Assembly (NCBI GenBank): GCA_019100305.1
Contig: JAHRHW010000198.1
Location: 1 to 8,052, forward strand
Length of the DNA: 8,052 nucleotides
Direction of reading: 5' to 3'
Origin: Candidatus Thiodiazotropha taylori
Lineage (GTDB): Bacteria > Pseudomonadota > Gammaproteobacteria > Chromatiales > Chromatiaceae
Made by a program: the position numbers and the translations under genes. A model generated the notes under the pieces. It saw only the letters and a program-made list of their open reading frames with translations. It made no database searches and was not told the DNA's origin. Below are positions 6,688-8,052 of this stretch, piece after piece (the first letter of the stretch is position 1; the number at the start of each line of letters is the position of its first letter).

Positions 6688-6721
6688 TACGCGCCTTTCG
6701 CCCCCAGGGATAACCAAATTT

Positions 6722-6726
6722 TGAGG
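6722..6726 (+). promoter_or_regulatory. Ribosome binding site deciding the rpmB start
   Basis: TGAGG lies 8 bases before ATG 6735 but only 2 bases before the in-frame TTG at 6729. The spacing, and the exact fit of the ATG form to the 78-residue L28 length, choose ATG 6735. Confidence 0.8.
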
Positions 6727-6734
6727 TTTTGACG

Positions 6735-6971
6735 ATGTCAAAAGTCTGCCAAGTTACCGGAAAGCGCCCGGTTACGGGAAACAACGTTTCCCACGCGCAC
6801 AACAAAACCAAGCGCCGTTTTCTCCCCAACCTGCATACACACCGGTTCTGGGTCGAGAGTGAAAACCGTTGGGTTCGTCTGCGTCTCTCTTCCAAGGGTA
6901 TGCGCATCATCGATAAAAAGGGCATCGACACGGTTCTCTCCGAGATTCGTGCCCGTGGCGAAAAGATCTGA
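6735..6971 (+). CDS. rpmB: 50S ribosomal protein L28
   Basis: L28 is a small protein of the large ribosomal subunit. The 78-residue product starts MSKVCQVTGKRPVTGNNVSHA and contains KRRFLPNLHTHRFWVESE and KGMRIIDKKGIDTVL, nearly residue for residue the E. coli protein as I recall it, and of the same length. It carries a single cysteine (C5) and no CxxC pairs, so it is the zinc-independent form. An in-frame TTG two codons upstream (6729) is less likely because the Shine-Dalgarno would be too close. It is followed after 18 bp by rpmG, its usual partner, and is probably transcribed with it from the promoter at 6659-6687. Confidence 0.98.
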   Translation: MSKVCQVTGKRPVTGNNVSHAHNKTKRRFLPNLHTHRFWVESENRWVRLRLSSKGMRIIDKKGIDTVLSEIRARGEKI

Positions 6972-6989
6972 TCTGAGGAGCAATGAGTC

Positions 6990-7145
6990 ATGCGTGATAA
7001 AATCAAACTTGTCTCGAGCGCCGGGACCGGACATTTCTACACCACAACCAAGAACAAGCGTAACCAGCCTGGCAAGATGGAGATCAAGAAATTCGATCCC
7101 AAGGTACGCAAGCACGTGATGTACAAGGAGTCCAAGATCAAATAG
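6990..7145 (+). CDS. rpmG: 50S ribosomal protein L33
   Basis: L33 is a short basic protein of the large ribosomal subunit, near the E site. The 51 residues (MRDKIKLVSSAGTGHFYTTT at the start, then KNKRNQPGKMEIKKFDPKVR, ending YKESKIK) have the normal L33 length and motifs. There are no cysteines, so this is the zinc-independent form. A GAGGAG at 6975-6980, nine bases before the ATG, is a good ribosome binding site. An earlier ATG at 6983 runs into a stop within four codons and is not the start. It is the last gene of the rpmB-rpmG pair and is followed 22 bp later by an intrinsic terminator. Confidence 0.98.
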   Translation: MRDKIKLVSSAGTGHFYTTTKNKRNQPGKMEIKKFDPKVRKHVMYKESKIK

Positions 7146-7167
7146 ATCTTGTGCGATCCCTGGAAAG

Positions 7168-7193
7168 AACCCGCCCTACCGGCGGGTTTTTTT
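7168..7193 (+). terminator. Intrinsic terminator of rpmB-rpmG
   Basis: AACCCGCC (7168-7175) and GGCGGGTT (7181-7188) form a perfect 8-bp stem with a 5-nt loop (CTACC), running into seven Ts (7187-7193). This is a textbook rho-independent terminator for the plus strand. On the minus strand the same stem is followed only by TTCTTT after the arm, so it could weakly stop the hyuA transcript too. Confidence 0.92.
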
Positions 7194-7239
7194 ATGCTCC
7201 GGGAAAAATGGCAATTAACTTAAGAAAATAAACCGCCAA

Positions 7240-8052
7240 TCAAGCCTGCTGCCGCTCCAGCAGCAGGTTTCCAGCCGGATCCACCTCACAGCGCCAGCCC
7301 CTTGCCAACCAGGTGGTGGAGGCCATCTCATTGATCAGCGCAGGCCCTTCAATCGATTGACCGGGGGCCAGATCAGACCGCTCGTAGCGGGGCACAGCGG
7401 CCTCCTCTCCAGGCAGTTCCAACCACTCCCGTACTTCACCCATGACGCTCGATTCAAGCCGGGGCAGCGTCATCTCGGCCCGCGCACCGTGCAGTGCCAC
7501 TCTCAGATTGACCAGCTCCACATCACTGCTCATTCGGTGACCGTAGCGGGACTCGTGCAGACGATGAAAATCCTGTTCCACCTGGGGCAGACTCTGCCAG
7601 GCAACATTCAAGGTATACGACTGGCCCAGATAGCGCAGATCCAGGGAGTACTCCACCTCGATCTCATCCTCACCAACCCCCTCCCTGAGCAGATCCCCGC
7701 TGGCCTCGGCCGCCAACTGCTCGAGCGCCTGATTGATTGTCCCATCGTCCAGGCTCTGAAGTACCCCCAGCTTGGTGCGGATCTGCTGCCGACCGGGTCG
7801 GGTGGCGAGCATACCCAGAGCAGATAGCACCCCTGCACTCACCGGTACCAGCGCGGAACTCATACCCAGCGCGTCTGCCAGGGCGCAAACATGTAGCCCT
7901 CCGGCACCACCAAATGAGACCAGAGTGTAGTGTCTCGGATCGACACCCCGCTGTACCGAGGTGACCCGCAACGCATGCGCCATATGCTCATTGGCAACCC
8001 GCACAATCCCCTCCGCCACCGAGGTCAATGGCAGGGACATCTGTTCGGCCAG
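7240..8052 (-). CDS. Hydantoinase/oxoprolinase A subunit, C-terminal part (5' end outside window)
   Basis: HyuA-type proteins hydrolyse, with ATP, cyclic amides such as 5-oxoproline or N-methylhydantoin, usually together with a HyuB subunit. The visible 270 residues run from the window edge to a TGA at 7240-7242. They fit the C-terminal end of the family: SVAEGIVRVANEHMAHALR, then ERG-like VQRGVDPRHYTLVSFGGAGGLHVCALADALG (ATPase-like signature), LVPVSAGVLSALGML, DLRYLGQSYTL and the late GPALINEMASTTWL. The Met at 8038-8040 is internal, because the frame runs on upstream (LAEQ) and the N-terminal hydantoinase domain must lie beyond the edge. FGGAGGLH has G where FGGAGPLH is usual. It converges on rpmG, where E. 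coli has mutM in the plus direction. Substrate cannot be told from this part. Confidence 0.88.
   Translation of the reverse strand: MAEQMSLPLTSVAEGIVRVANEHMAHALRVTSVQRGVDPRHYTLVSFGGAGGLHVCALADALGMSSALVPVSAGVLSALGMLATRPGRQQIRTKLGVLQSLDDGTINQALEQLAAEASGDLLREGVGEDEIEVEYSLDLRYLGQSYTLNVAWQSLPQVEQDFHRLHESRYGHRMSSDVELVNLRVALHGARAEMTLPRLESSVMGEVREWLELPGEEAAVPRYERSDLAPGQSIEGPALINEMASTTWLARGWRCEVDPAGNLLLERQQA

Noticed and set aside
6729..6734. TTG start for rpmB two codons upstream
   Set aside because: TGAGG would be only 2 bases from it, and L28 is normally 78 residues, exactly the length from ATG 6735.
7357..7827. A 156-codon plus-strand frame inside the hydantoinase gene
   Set aside because: The minus-strand frame carries clear HyuA signatures across the same bases. 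The plus frame has no ribosome binding site or recognisable motif.
8038..8040. ATG at 8040 as the start of the hydantoinase gene
   Set aside because: The frame continues to the window edge, and the whole N-terminal hydantoinase domain would be missing. It is an internal Met.
1..8052. CRISPR arrays, tRNA or rRNA genes, toxin-antitoxin or defence modules
   Set aside because: No regularly spaced repeats, no cloverleaf or rRNA-like sequence, and no protein resembling such systems was seen on either strand.

Overview
This window reads as a housekeeping region of a gammaproteobacterial chromosome. The AlgC, ArgB, SlmA, CoaBC and RadC proteins all look like Pseudomonas or enterobacterial versions. 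The chain slmA / coaBC / radC / rpmB / rpmG is the same backbone found in E. coli, while algC-argB next to coaBC is the Pseudomonas-type arrangement. The blend suggests a non-enteric gammaproteobacterium, perhaps of the Chromatiales or sulfur-oxidiser type. That taxonomic guess is inference only.

Layout: (1) positions 1-239 hold the 3' end of an unrecognised plus-strand gene that converges on slmA. (2) Positions 311-5731 hold a minus-strand block, in transcription order coaBC (coenzyme A synthesis), an algC-like phosphomannomutase/phosphoglucomutase with a large N-terminal membrane module, argB (arginine synthesis) and slmA (nucleoid occlusion). coaBC-algC and argB-slmA are tightly packed (36-bp gap and 1-bp overlap). 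A 160-bp gap between algC and argB holds a small inverted-repeat element resembling a MITE. (3) Positions 5732-5888 are an AT-rich divergent promoter region. (4) On the plus strand lie radC, then rpmB-rpmG (ribosomal proteins L28 and L33) with a good sigma70-type promoter and a textbook intrinsic terminator. (5) At the right edge, on the minus strand, is the C-terminal part of a hydantoinase/oxoprolinase (HyuA-type) gene.

The genes do not form one pathway. They supply core functions: CoA, sugar phosphates for surface polysaccharide, arginine, control of division, and ribosome parts. I found no undescribed defence, mobile or biosynthetic system. The points most worth a second look are the MITE-like element (and a second end-copy at 261-283) that seems to supply the -35 box of an argB promoter, the sensor-like membrane half fused to AlgC, the absence of dut between coaBC and algC, and a small hairpin at the algC translation start.
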